A stretch of 64,000 nucleotides of DNA, taken from the NCBI RefSeq assembly GCF_014201805.1, contig NZ_JACHFK010000008.1, positions 62,001 through 126,000 of the forward strand, read 5' to 3'. The notes beneath the pieces were generated by a model, which was given only the letters and a program-made list of their open reading frames with translations, was not told the origin of the DNA and did not search any database. Shown here piece by piece: positions 1 to 8,291 of the stretch; position 1 is the stretch's first letter, and the number at the start of each line of letters is the position of its first letter. The translations under genes were made by a program, and so were the position numbers. The stretch comes from Deinococcus metalli (GTDB lineage: Bacteria; Deinococcota; Deinococci; Deinococcales; Deinococcaceae).

Positions 1-356
1 GTGACGACGGCACGAACGTCGTGATCCGGCCGCTGGCGTACGTGCCGGAGGCGGACATCGCCGCGTACGCCCGCGCCCGCGCGTTCCCGATCATTCCCTG
101 CGACCTGTGCGGCGCGCAGCCGAACCTCCAGCGCGAGGTCGTGGGCCAGATGCTCCAGGCCTGGGAGCGGGAGCACCCCGGCCGCCTGAACACCGTGCTG
201 CGGGCGCTGGCGACCGTTGATGCCAGCCACCTGCTCGACCGCGCGCTGTTCGACTTCGCGGGCCTGGGCACCGCTCCAGCGCAGGGCGACACGGCCTTCG
301 ACGGGGACGACATGGGGGTTCTGGCCGGTGTGCAGGAACTGCCGATGCTGGACTGA
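1..356 (+). CDS. ttcA: tRNA 2-thiocytidine biosynthesis protein TtcA, C-terminal part (5' truncated)
   Basis: TtcA thiolates cytidine 32 of certain tRNAs using ATP and an Fe-S cluster. Only the last ~117 codons are in the window; the frame is already open at base 3, reading [19 protein letters not shown], so the start lies upstream. The segment RPLAYV..ADIAAYA followed by [15 protein letters not shown] matches the conserved C-terminal region of TtcA, which carries the last cluster-binding cysteine. The tail ending ELPMLD is variable in the family. It converges with the LysE-family gene, leaving only three bases between the two stop codons, so no separate terminator fits there. Confidence 0.88.
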   Translation, partial: DDGTNVVIRPLAYVPEADIAAYARARAFPIIPCDLCGAQPNLQREVVGQMLQAWEREHPGRLNTVLRALATVDASHLLDRALFDFAGLGTAPAQGDTAFDGDDMGVLAGVQELPMLD

Positions 357-359
357 CCG

Positions 360-989
360 TCAGCTGTGCCCGACCGTCGCCGTGCCCACGCCCAGTGCCA
401 CGTACACGCTGCCCGTGACGTACTTCTGCCGCCGGGCGAAGACCTGGTTGCCGCGCAGCTTCCGGCCCACGCTCCCTGCCAGCAGCGCATACGTGGAGTC
501 GCTGACGGTGGCCAGCGCCAGGAATTCCAGCCCCAGCAGCAGGGTCTGCCCCCACACCGGACCGTGTCCCGGGTGCACGAACTGCGGCAGGAACGCCAGG
601 AAGAAGATCGCCGTCTTGGGGTTCAGGGCGTTGACGGTCGCGCCCTGCCAGAAGATGCGCGCCAGCGGTTGCGTGGGCGGCAGGGCCACATCGGCCACCT
701 CCTCGCGCGACAGCAGCGTGCGGACGCCCAGATAGATCAGGTACGCGGCTCCCACGAACTTCAGGACGCTGAACAGCAGCGCCGACGACAGCACCAGCGC
801 CGACACGCCCACCGTGGCGGCCACGACATGCACCAGCCCGCCCGTCTGCACTCCCAGCGCCGACACCAGCCCCGCCCGGCGGCCCTGCTGCATGGACCGC
901 GCCACGATGTACAGCACGCTCGGCCCCGGGATCAGCAGCAGCGCCAGCGCGGCGACCGCGAAGGTCAGGAGGGTGGGCAGGTCAGGCAT
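360..989 (-). CDS. LysE/RhtB family amino-acid exporter
   Basis: A 209-residue hydrophobic protein with about six membrane segments, the usual size for LysE/RhtB exporters, which expel amino acids or related metabolites. The N-terminal helix contains the family signature LLIPGPSVLYIVARS (about residues 18-32), and LNPKTAIFFLAFLPQFV (about 121-137) is the second conserved stretch. The ATG is preceded by GGAGG at a suitable distance on the minus strand. Substrate cannot be told from sequence. It stands alone, convergent with ttcA and upstream-oriented away from the SDR gene. Confidence 0.9.
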   Translation of the reverse strand: MPDLPTLLTFAVAALALLLIPGPSVLYIVARSMQQGRRAGLVSALGVQTGGLVHVVAATVGVSALVLSSALLFSVLKFVGAAYLIYLGVRTLLSREEVADVALPPTQPLARIFWQGATVNALNPKTAIFFLAFLPQFVHPGHGPVWGQTLLLGLEFLALATVSDSTYALLAGSVGRKLRGNQVFARRQKYVTGSVYVALGVGTATVGHS

Positions 990-1062
990 GGGGGCCGCCT
1001 CCAGCGGCGGGAATGGAGCATGGGCGGTGGGATGGAGCGTCTCTTTTTTCCATCACCGCTCT

Positions 1063-1746
1063 CTACTTCTCCTCGTCCGGGTAGACCTTGAGTTCCGTGA
1101 CGTGCGCCCGGTCGGGTCTCGTCAGGGCGTGGGCCACGCTCTTGGCGAGGCCGCGCGGGTCGATCATGGTCTCCCACTTCAGGCCGTCGTCGCGGTTGGC
1201 GGGCGTGTCGATGGCGCCCATGGGGTACAGCACCATGCCGCGCACGCCCTTGGCCTTGAGTTCGTCGTGCAGGCTGAGCACGTACGCGCTCAGGGCGGCC
1301 TTGCTGGCGGTGTACAGGGCCGCCTTGGGGCCGCTCATGCGGGCGGCCTGCCCGGCGCTGACGCCCAGGATCAGGCCGTCTTTCTGCCGCAGCATGTGCG
1401 GCAGCACGCCCTGCACAGCGTGGAACAGCGAGAGCATGTTGGCATCGAACATCCGGCGGTAGTCCTCGGTGGTGGCCTTCTGCGCGTCCTGCATGGCGAA
1501 GGTGCCGACCGTGTGGACCAGTATGTCCACCTTGACCTTGCGGAGGTCCTCGACGCTGCTCTCCTGCGTGAGGTCGACGTCGATCACCTCGGTGGCGGGA
1601 AAGCGGTCGGCCGCGCGCTCAAGCGCGTCACCGCGCCCGACGAGCACCATCTGGGCGCCGGCATCTTCGAGTTCCTGCGCGATGGCGGTTGCCAGGGCAC
1701 CGCCGGCGCCGGTGAGCATGACAGTGGAGGAGCCGAGGTTCGCCAT
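1063..1746 (-). CDS. SDR family NAD(P)-dependent oxidoreductase
   Basis: A 227-residue Rossmann-fold short-chain dehydrogenase. The cofactor loop TGAGGALA is at residues 12-19 and the catalytic YTASK (Tyr and Lys) lies near residue 145, with the preceding Ser in SAGQAAR. The usual NAG motif is replaced by HTVG, so the protein is a little divergent. It is slightly shorter than classical SDRs (~250 aa). Substrate unknown. The M24 peptidase gene lies 26 bases upstream on the same strand, so co-transcription is likely. Confidence 0.88.
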   Translation of the reverse strand: MANLGSSTVMLTGAGGALATAIAQELEDAGAQMVLVGRGDALERAADRFPATEVIDVDLTQESSVEDLRKVKVDILVHTVGTFAMQDAQKATTEDYRRMFDANMLSLFHAVQGVLPHMLRQKDGLILGVSAGQAARMSGPKAALYTASKAALSAYVLSLHDELKAKGVRGMVLYPMGAIDTPANRDDGLKWETMIDPRGLAKSVAHALTRPDRAHVTELKVYPDEEK

Positions 1747-1772
1747 GCCTACAGCGTAGCCGCCCTCCGGCT

Positions 1773-3023
1773 TCAGGGAGCCTTCATGAGGCTAGAGCTG
1801 TCCAGCGCGGCCGCCCGCACGTCCGCCCACGCGCCCCGGCCCAGCACAAAGGGCGCGTGCTGGACGGGCGTGGTGACCTCAGGTCCGTCCGGCGCGAGGT
1901 ACACGTTCACCTCAGACCGGATGCCGAAGCCCCGCGCGGCCGGGTACGTGCCGGGTTCCACGGTCACGCCCAGCCCCGGCGTGAGGGCGCGCGTGTCGTG
2001 CGTCTCGTAATCGTCGAGGTTCGCGCCCGACCCGTGGATGGTGACGCCCAGGTCGTGCCCGGTGCGGTGCAGGAAGTGCGGCGCCCACGTGCGGCCCATC
2101 GCGTCCCGGGCGGCGCGGTCGGCCATCCAGCCCTGCACGCGGCCCCAGCCGCCCTGCGCGTAGGCGCCGCGGATCAGGTCCAGCGCGGCGTCCCGCGCAG
2201 CGGCCACGGCCGCCCACGCGTCCGCGTACTCCGCGCCCGGCTCGTCCGCGTGGCCCACCCACGTCACGTCGGCGAAGGGCCGCCCCGGCTCCTGTGCCCA
2301 CAGGTCGATCAGCACGCACTCGCCCGGATTCAGGGTCGCGTGCCGCTCGGGGCTGGGCTCGTAATGGCTGTCGGCGGCGTTCACGCCGAAACTCACGTTC
2401 ACGGGATGCCCCGCGTCCATGCCCGCCGCCGCGATGCGCTCCATGATCACCGCCTGTGCGTCCAGCTCCGTCACGGGCTGCCTGGCACTCAGGCGGTCGT
2501 GGATCAGCTCGAAGGCCGCGTCCTTGGCGTCCATCAGCACGTCCACCGCGCGGCGGTGTGCGGCGAGGTCCTCCGGCGACCACGTCAGGAAGGCCTGGAG
2601 CAGGTCCGCGCTGCTGACCACCTCGGCCGCGCCCGCGCCCCGAACGCGCTCCAGCGTTCCGGCGTCGACGCGGCTCACGTACGGCACCTCGCCGTTCGGC
2701 GAGTATTCCATCGCCACGCGCTTCCCGGCCACCACGCCCGACAGGGCCGCGTCGAGTTCCGCGTGCGCGCCGAAGGGCCGCAGCTCTGCCCCCCACTCCT
2801 GGGTGATGGCGCGCCACGTGCCGCCCTCGATGTGGTTGTGCAGCACGACGGCCTGTCCCTCGCGCGGCACCCACACGAAGTAGCGCCGTGTCAGGAAGGC
2901 CCCGGCGGGCAGGCCCAGCACCGTCGCCGCGTGCGCGTTCAGGCCCCGGAAGTCGTAGACCAGCCAGCCGTCCAGGTCGGTGGCGGCCAGCGCCGCCTGC
3001 ATACGGTCAATCGGTGACGTCAT
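1773..3023 (-). CDS. M24 family metallopeptidase (Xaa-Pro aminopeptidase-like)
   Basis: A 416-residue pita-bread-fold peptidase. The N-terminal creatinase-like domain covers about residues 1-150. The C-terminal catalytic domain keeps all metal ligands: the Asp pair in LIDLWAQ and FADVTWVG, His in RTGHDLG, Glu in TVEPGTY and Glu in GIRSEVNVYL. This set marks aminopeptidase P/prolidase-type enzymes that cleave N-terminal or dipeptide X-Pro bonds in the cytoplasm, although exact specificity is not predictable. It is divergent from the asparagine-synthetase-like gene; the shared intergenic region contains the 10-bp palindrome ACACATGTGT at 3131-3140. Confidence 0.88.
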   Translation of the reverse strand: MTSPIDRMQAALAATDLDGWLVYDFRGLNAHAATVLGLPAGAFLTRRYFVWVPREGQAVVLHNHIEGGTWRAITQEWGAELRPFGAHAELDAALSGVVAGKRVAMEYSPNGEVPYVSRVDAGTLERVRGAGAAEVVSSADLLQAFLTWSPEDLAAHRRAVDVLMDAKDAAFELIHDRLSARQPVTELDAQAVIMERIAAAGMDAGHPVNVSFGVNAADSHYEPSPERHATLNPGECVLIDLWAQEPGRPFADVTWVGHADEPGAEYADAWAAVAAARDAALDLIRGAYAQGGWGRVQGWMADRAARDAMGRTWAPHFLHRTGHDLGVTIHGSGANLDDYETHDTRALTPGLGVTVEPGTYPAARGFGIRSEVNVYLAPDGPEVTTPVQHAPFVLGRGAWADVRAAALDSSSLMKAP

Positions 3024-3147
3024 GGCACGCAGGGTAGCGCCCGGCCGCGGTGCTCAGTCGGACGGACGGTCGCTGAAGGGGCTGCGGGGCGGACGTGCCG
3101 CGTCGGGTCATGCCCCCCCGCGGGGGAGACACACATGTGTACTCCTG

Positions 3148-3176
3148 TTGAGCTGCCCTTTGCTAGGCTTTGAGAT
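3148..3176 (+). promoter_or_regulatory. weak candidate promoter upstream of the asparagine-synthetase-like gene
   Basis: TTGAGC at 3148-3153 is followed 17 bp later by TGAGAT at 3171-3176. The -35 is good and the -10 is poor, so this is tentative. It would give a leader of about 110 nt that includes the hairpin at 3202-3234. Confidence 0.3.
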
Positions 3177-3201
3177 ACCTGGACACTTGAAGCGTTACAG
3201 G

Positions 3202-3234
3202 GACTGGCACAGCACATGGAGTGCCAGTCGTTTT
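3202..3234 (+). terminator. hairpin with T-run in the leader of the asparagine-synthetase-like gene (possible attenuator)
   Basis: GACTGGCAC (3202-3210) and GTGCCAGTC (3221-3229) pair perfectly around a 10-nt loop, and GTTTT follows at once. This is the form of an intrinsic terminator, yet no gene ends here on either strand. It lies 60 bp before the start codon at 3295, where it could act as an attenuator or as a dyad operator. Confidence 0.5.
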
Positions 3235-3294
3235 CCGGGTGCCAAACCGTCGGCGCCGCACGCACGCCCCTTCCTCCCGTCCCTGGTGACCTGA

Positions 3295-5124
3295 ATGAGC
3301 GCTGACTTCGCCGTAACCCTCGACCGGACTGCCCACTCGCGCCTCGCCTTTGCCGCCGAGCCCGTCAAGGTGGGGCCATGGAGCGTGGAGATCGAGACGG
3401 CGCGCCCGGCCGTGACCGTGTGGCTGGACGAGGGGCTGCTCGTCGTGATGAAAGGTCAGCTGTACGACCTCGGGCCTGCCGGTCTGCTGGCCATGTACCG
3501 GCGCCACGGACAGGACTTTCCCCGGTATGTCGAGGGCTCCTATGCCATGGTGGTGCTCGATCAGCGGGCTGGGCGGGTGTTCGCGGTCACCGACCGGGTG
3601 GGTTCACACACCCTGTACGCGGCGCACGACGGCGACCGGGTGCTGATCGCCAGCCGCCCGGACTGGACCGGGTTTCGTGATCGCCCGCTCAGCCTGGCGG
3701 GGATCGGCAGCGTGCTGGTCACGGGGGGACTCCAGGGCGGCACGGCCCTGTACGAGGGCGTGTACCCCCTGCGCCGCGCCAGCGTTCACGAGGTGGGAGC
3801 AAGGGACCTTCACTCCACGGAGTACTGGTCGCTCGTGTTGAACCACGCCGCGGTGGGCTCTTCGGCAGACTTGTCCATGGAACTGGCCGGTCTGCTGCGC
3901 AGCAGCGTGGCGCAGCGGGTACAGGCCAGCGCCGGGCCGCTGGTGCTGTCCCTCAGTGGAGGTTACGATTCGCGCGGCCTGCTGCGGCTGCTGGCCGAGA
4001 CGGGGCGCGAGGTGCGCACGTTCTCGTACGCGTTGCCTGGCGCGTCGGCCGGCACAGACGCCGCGATTGCGGCCCGGCTCGCCGCCCAGTACGGCATGGA
4101 GCATCGGGAGGTGCGCGCGTACCGCGGTGACCTGCGGGCCACGCTTGACCGCAACGTGCGCTGGGGCCATGGAGCGGCGCCGTTCAGCGACGAGGCCGAC
4201 GCGTGGGATGAGCTGGCCCGGGGCGGCCGGGCCGAAGTGTTTGTCGGGGAGCAGGTGTTCGAACTCAGCAATCCCCCGCGCACGAACCTGGCCGATCAAC
4301 TGCAACACCAGCGCCTGGGGTCCTTCGAGACGCTGTCGTGGCTCTCGGCCATCATGCCCGCATCGTCTTACGGCAGCATGCGTGACGCCTGGAACGCGGT
4401 GTTCGAGCGCGTCGCCGATCAGACGCGTGGCGTGGCCGATCCACGCGATCAGGAACTGACGCTGATGTTGAACGAGAACCTGCCGGGGGCCCTGTTGCCG
4501 TGGCGGGACCGCTACGCCGCTCAGCTGGGGAGCGTGCACCAGCCCTACCTGGACTCGAAGATCCTGGATTTCGTGGGACGCGTTCCGCTGAACCTGCTGG
4601 CCGGCAAGGCCGTGTTCATTCAGGCGCTGAAAGTGCTCGACCCCGAACTTCTGCGGGTGCCACTGGCCCGCACGCCGGGGTACAAGGCGGACTGGAAGCG
4701 CGAGTTCATCACGCAGCGGGACGCCGTGTGGGCGGGCGTGACGGCGAAGGCCAGTCCCCTGGACGCCGTGGTGAGTCCCGAAGTGCTCCGCGGCGTGCTG
4801 TACGGGCTGACCCCGGTCTCGGCCGGTGCGACGTGGCGCGGTATGGCGCGCCAGGCTGTCGGACAGCTGCGGCGCCAGCCGCTGGCAACCCGGCTGTTGG
4901 GTCCAGCGGTCAACCGGGTCCGGGCCGTGGACGCCGCGACCTTCCTGCGCCGCGCACTGGTGCTGCGGGACGTCCTGGCCGGCACCGCTGACCGCGCCCA
5001 GGAGCGGGCCGACATGTTCGAGTCGGTGGATCTGGCGGGCTTCAGCCTGGCGGCTCCCATTCCCTCCGGCGACCTGTTGCGGGAGGAACGTCCGGACCTG
5101 CTGCCCCCCGTTCTCACAGACTGA
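3295..5124 (+). CDS. asparagine synthetase-like protein lacking the glutaminase cysteine
   Basis: A 609-residue protein with the two-domain plan of AsnB. The N-terminal ~190 residues resemble the class II glutamine amidotransferase fold (for example VEGSYAMVVLDQRAGRVFAVTDRVG) but begin MSADF instead of MCGI, so the nucleophilic Cys2 is absent and glutamine hydrolysis is not expected. From about residue 215 comes the ATP-pyrophosphatase domain with PP-loop SLSGGYDSRG (canonical SGGLDS). It may amidate or condense a carboxylate using ammonia or another amine; homologues with this architecture include beta-lactam synthetase and lasso-peptide cyclases. No precursor peptide or biosynthetic partner is visible nearby. 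It is monocistronic and convergent with the amino-acid permease gene. Confidence 0.75.
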   Translation: MSADFAVTLDRTAHSRLAFAAEPVKVGPWSVEIETARPAVTVWLDEGLLVVMKGQLYDLGPAGLLAMYRRHGQDFPRYVEGSYAMVVLDQRAGRVFAVTDRVGSHTLYAAHDGDRVLIASRPDWTGFRDRPLSLAGIGSVLVTGGLQGGTALYEGVYPLRRASVHEVGARDLHSTEYWSLVLNHAAVGSSADLSMELAGLLRSSVAQRVQASAGPLVLSLSGGYDSRGLLRLLAETGREVRTFSYALPGASAGTDAAIAARLAAQYGMEHREVRAYRGDLRATLDRNVRWGHGAAPFSDEADAWDELARGGRAEVFVGEQVFELSNPPRTNLADQLQHQRLGSFETLSWLSAIMPASSYGSMRDAWNAVFERVADQTRGVADPRDQELTLMLNENLPGALLPWRDRYAAQLGSVHQPYLDSKILDFVGRVPLNLLAGKAVFIQALKVLDPELLRVPLARTPGYKADWKREFITQRDAVWAGVTAKASPLDAVVSPEVLRGVLYGLTPVSAGATWRGMARQAVGQLRRQPLATRLLGPAVNRVRAVDAATFLRRALVLRDVLAGTADRAQERADMFESVDLAGFSLAAPIPSGDLLREERPDLLPPVLTD

Positions 5125-5129
5125 ACCGG

Positions 5130-5163
5130 GGACGGCCGCCGGGCGCGGGCGCGGCGGCCGTCC
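5130..5163. terminator. bidirectional terminator-like hairpin
   Basis: GGACGGCCGCC (5130-5140) pairs perfectly with GGCGGCCGTCC (5153-5163) between the convergent asparagine-synthetase-like and permease genes. There is no T-run on either side, so it may be a pause or mRNA-end stabiliser. Confidence 0.55.
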
Positions 5164-5186
5164 AGTGACTTCGCGCGGGCGCGCAG

Positions 5187-5858
5187 TCAGCTGCCGCGCG
5201 CGAAGCGGCGTTCCAGGGCGCGCTGCACGAGTTCCAGCGCGCTGCTGATGGCCCAGTAGATCAGCGCGGCGGCCAGGTACGGTCCAAAGGGCTCGAAGGT
5301 GCGCGCGATGACCAGCTGGGCGCTGCGCAGCAGTTCCACGACCGTGATCACCGAGACCAGTGAAGTGTCCTTGACCAGGCCGATCAGGGTGTTGCTCAGG
5401 CTGGGCAGCGCCACCCGCGCGGCCTGCGGCAGGATGATCAGCCGCATGGTCTGCGACGGGCTCAGGCCCAGGCTGGTCGCGGCCTCCCGCTGCCCCCTGG
5501 GAATACTCAGGATAGCGGCGCGGATCGTCTCGGAGAGGTACGCGGCGGCGTTCAGGGTCAAGGCGATGGTGCCGCCCGCGACCGGGTTCAGGGTGATGCC
5601 CAGGCTGGGCAGACCGTAGTAGATGACGAAGATCTGCACCAGCAGCGGCGTGCCGCGGATGAACGACACGAACACGCTGCTCACGCCCCGCAGCAGCGAG
5701 AAGCGCGAGAGGCGTGCCAGCGCCACCAGGAAGCCCAGCGGCAACCCCAGCAGCATGGCCGCCAGCGCGAAGCCCAGCGTGATGGGCGTGGCGGCCAGCA
5801 GCGTTGGCAGCGACTGGACGGCGCTGTTCACCACGAGGTGCAGTTGCTCGGTGTTCAT
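5187..5858 (-). CDS. amino-acid ABC transporter permease (HisM/GlnP type)
   Basis: A 223-residue inner-membrane permease of a polar amino-acid importer. The family start pattern LPTLLAATPITLGFALAA and the EAA loop region REAATSLGLSPSQTMRLIILPQA (about residues 130-152) are clear. With the binding protein encoded just upstream it would form a glutamine/cystine-type importer. The matching ATPase gene is not adjacent and not elsewhere in the window, so an ATPase encoded elsewhere must serve it. Confidence 0.9.
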   Translation of the reverse strand: MNTEQLHLVVNSAVQSLPTLLAATPITLGFALAAMLLGLPLGFLVALARLSRFSLLRGVSSVFVSFIRGTPLLVQIFVIYYGLPSLGITLNPVAGGTIALTLNAAAYLSETIRAAILSIPRGQREAATSLGLSPSQTMRLIILPQAARVALPSLSNTLIGLVKDTSLVSVITVVELLRSAQLVIARTFEPFGPYLAAALIYWAISSALELVQRALERRFARGS

Positions 5859-5885
5859 GGGCGCGGGCCTCCAGGGCAGGTCGAA

Positions 5886-5910
5886 CCCCTCCCCAGTGTG
5901 CGGGGAGGGG
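5886..5910 (-). terminator. intercistronic hairpin between binding protein and permease genes
   Basis: CCCCTCCCC (5886-5894) and GGGGAGGGG (5902-5910) form a 9-bp GC stem with a 7-nt loop, 26 bp after the binding-protein stop. Such hairpins often lower permease expression relative to the binding protein; this role is inferred. Confidence 0.45.
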
Positions 5911-5935
5911 CATGGCGTTCACCTTGAGCCGGGGT

Positions 5936-6697
5936 TCAGGGTTTGCTGACGTCCTGCCCGAACCACTGGCGGCTGATCTTGGCGTAGGTGCCGTCGGCCT
6001 TGAGCTGCAGCAGGGCCTTGTCCACGGCCACCTTCAGGGCCGTGTTGCTCTTCTTCATGGCGATACCGACGGCTTCCGGGCTGCCGATCACGCCCGCACC
6101 GCGCACGGGCAGGTTCTGCGACTTGATCAGGTAGCCGACCAGCAGGCGGTCGTTGTACGCGGCGTCCAGACGCCCGGCCGCGAGGTCCGCGAGGTACTCG
6201 GGCGCGCCGGGATAGGTCACGACGTTGATGCCGCCGGCGTCACGCAGCTGCTTCTCGAAGTTGCTGCCCAGGCCCACGCCGACGCGCTTGCCGCTGAGGT
6301 CGGCCAGCGTCTTGGGCGAGAAGGTGCCGGCCTTCTTCACGATGATCTGCGGGCTGGAGTACGCGTAGGGCGCGCTGAAGCCGATGGTCTTCTGCCGCTC
6401 GGCAGTGATGCCCACCTGGTTGACGATCACGTCGTACTTGTTCGCCTGGAGCCCGGCCAGGATGCCGCTCCACTCGGTCAGCACGAACTCGGCCTTCAGG
6501 CCCAGCTTGGCGGCCACGGCCTTGGCGATGTCGACGTCAAAGCCGGTGAGCTGGCCCTTATCGTCTTTGTAGGTGAAGGGCGCGTAGGTGCCCTCCATGC
6601 CGATCTTCAGGACGCCCTTGGTGAGGGTCGTGGGAGCCGTGGCGGCGGACGCGCTGGCGGCCAGGGCCGCGGTGGACAGCAGGATCAGGTGTTTCAT
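5936..6697 (-). CDS. amino-acid ABC transporter substrate-binding protein
   Basis: A 253-residue periplasmic/extracytoplasmic binding protein (SBP_bac_3 family). It has a Sec signal peptide (MKHLILLSTAALAASASA, cleavage near residue 18). The mature start GVLKIGMEGTYAPFTYKD and the GFDVDIAKAVA motif are typical of FliY/cystine- or glutamine-binding proteins. AAGGAG precedes the ATG. The permease gene follows 77 bp downstream in the same direction, with a hairpin between them. Ligand identity (cystine, glutamine or another polar amino acid) is not certain. Confidence 0.9.
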   Translation of the reverse strand: MKHLILLSTAALAASASAATAPTTLTKGVLKIGMEGTYAPFTYKDDKGQLTGFDVDIAKAVAAKLGLKAEFVLTEWSGILAGLQANKYDVIVNQVGITAERQKTIGFSAPYAYSSPQIIVKKAGTFSPKTLADLSGKRVGVGLGSNFEKQLRDAGGINVVTYPGAPEYLADLAAGRLDAAYNDRLLVGYLIKSQNLPVRGAGVIGSPEAVGIAMKKSNTALKVAVDKALLQLKADGTYAKISRQWFGQDVSKP

Positions 6698-6801
6698 GGC
6701 ACTCCTTGTGGCGAGGGGCCGTGCGCCCCACAGCTCATTAGTGTACCAAATCTGTCAACTGATGAGTTGCCTGGCCGTCCGGTGTGGGTACATCCCCGGT
6801 C

Positions 6802-8076
6802 TCACCGCTCGGGCGTGGGCCGCTCTGCCGGCAGCGCCGCGCCGGCCCGCGCCGCCAGCCGTCCCACCGTCAGGCCCTGCACGATGATGCTGAACACCAC
6901 CACCACGTAGGTCATGACCAGGAAGACGTCCCGCTCCGGCCCGGCCGGCAGCGTGAACGCGAGTGCCACACTGATCGCGCCGCGCAGCCCGCCCCACACC
7001 AGCAGCCGCCGCGTGAACGGCGCGAAGGCCGTGACGCGCCGCAGCAGCGTGACCGACACCTGAACGCTGAGCGCGCGCGACAGCAGCACCACGGCGGTGG
7101 CGATGACCCCCAGGAGCAGCGCCGTGCCGCTGAAGGGCACCGCCACGATCTGCACAGCCAGCAGCGCGAACAGGCACACGTTCAGCACCTCGTCGATCAG
7201 GTGCCACACGTGCTCGAACTCCTCGCGGCTGGACAGCGCGCCCGGCACCCGGTCCGTCAGCGCGCCCACCAGCAGGCCCGCCGCCACGGCCGCCAGCGGC
7301 GCGGAGGTGTGCAGGTGGAACGCCAGCGCGGTTAGCCCCAGCACCAGCCCCAGCGATACCAGCATCTCGGTCACGAAGTCATTCACGGACTTCAGGGCCA
7401 CGTACCCGACTGCGCCGAGCGCCGCGCCCAGCAGCAGGCCGCCCGCTGCCTCCTGCACGAAGTACAGCAGCACGTCCAGCGCGCCCGTTCCCGCTCCGTG
7501 TCCTGCGCCGCCTGCGGCGATGCCGGCCAGCACCGCGAAGGCCACCACGCCGATCCCGTCGTTGAACAGGCTTTCGCCGGCCACCAGCGTCTCGATCCGG
7601 CGCGGCACCTTCGCCTGTTTGAGCATGCCCAGCACCGCCACCGGGTCGGTCGGACTGATCAGCGCGCCGAACAGCAGGCAGAACACGAACGGGACGTCCA
7701 TACCGAACACGCGCAGCAGACCGTACACCAGCCCGCCCACCAGCGCCGTGGACACGGCCGTGGACAGCAGCGCCAGGGTCGCCACCGGCCAGCGCAGGCT
7801 CCACAGCGCGTGTGAGTTCACGCCCAGCGCGCCGGCGAACAGCAGGAACGAGAGCACGCCCTGGAACACGAAGGTGTTGAAGTCGATCCGCAGCGCCGCC
7901 ACCGCCTGCCGCGCCAGCGGCACCTCTAGGGCGTTCAGCGCGATCAGCCCCAGGCTCAGGAGCAGGCCGCCCACCGTCACGCCGATGGAGGAGGGGAGCT
8001 TCAGATACCGGGCGTTCACCAGGGCGAGCACGGCGATCACGCCGGCGAGCAGGGCCATCGAGTCGAGCAGGGGCAT
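6802..8076 (-). CDS. Na+/H+ antiporter, CPA1/NhaP family
   Basis: A 424-residue polytopic membrane protein with about twelve helices. Diagnostic CPA1 segments include GALISPTDPVAVLGML (about residues 137-152) and AGESLFNDGIGVVAF (about 165-179), which carries the ion-binding Asp. It exchanges cytoplasmic Na+ (or K+) for H+. I chose the ATG at 8076 rather than the in-frame GTG at 8085, because that GTG is part of the GGAGGTG Shine-Dalgarno sequence. It is divergent from the UbiD gene. Confidence 0.9.
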   Translation of the reverse strand: MPLLDSMALLAGVIAVLALVNARYLKLPSSIGVTVGGLLLSLGLIALNALEVPLARQAVAALRIDFNTFVFQGVLSFLLFAGALGVNSHALWSLRWPVATLALLSTAVSTALVGGLVYGLLRVFGMDVPFVFCLLFGALISPTDPVAVLGMLKQAKVPRRIETLVAGESLFNDGIGVVAFAVLAGIAAGGAGHGAGTGALDVLLYFVQEAAGGLLLGAALGAVGYVALKSVNDFVTEMLVSLGLVLGLTALAFHLHTSAPLAAVAAGLLVGALTDRVPGALSSREEFEHVWHLIDEVLNVCLFALLAVQIVAVPFSGTALLLGVIATAVVLLSRALSVQVSVTLLRRVTAFAPFTRRLLVWGGLRGAISVALAFTLPAGPERDVFLVMTYVVVVFSIIVQGLTVGRLAARAGAALPAERPTPER

Positions 8077-8279
8077 GCGGAACACCTCCAGGGCAGGTCG
8101 AGCGGATCACGGAGCGGGGCGCGTTGCCCGGGGTGCAAAAAAAGAAGGCTGCCCCCGAGCAGACTCCACCAGGTCGGCGTATGGTCGCCGGAACCCGCCG
8201 CACAGGCGCACTTCCGCGGACAGTCTACCGGAGCACGCCGATCTGCGCCGCGGGTACGGTTGACCCGCCCCGGCGCCCC

Positions 8280-8285
8280 TACACT
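8280..8285 (+). promoter_or_regulatory. -10 box of a leaderless promoter (UbiD gene)
   Basis: TACACT ends 6 nt before the ATG at 8292, leaving no room for a Shine-Dalgarno sequence. Confidence 0.6.
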
Positions 8286-8291
8286 CCGGGC

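Noticed and set aside
3604..5922. A 772-residue minus-strand open frame over the asparagine-synthetase-like gene
   Set aside because: It lies antisense to a clearly homologous gene, has low-complexity Arg/Gly/Ala composition and no recognisable domain; long antisense frames are common at this GC content.
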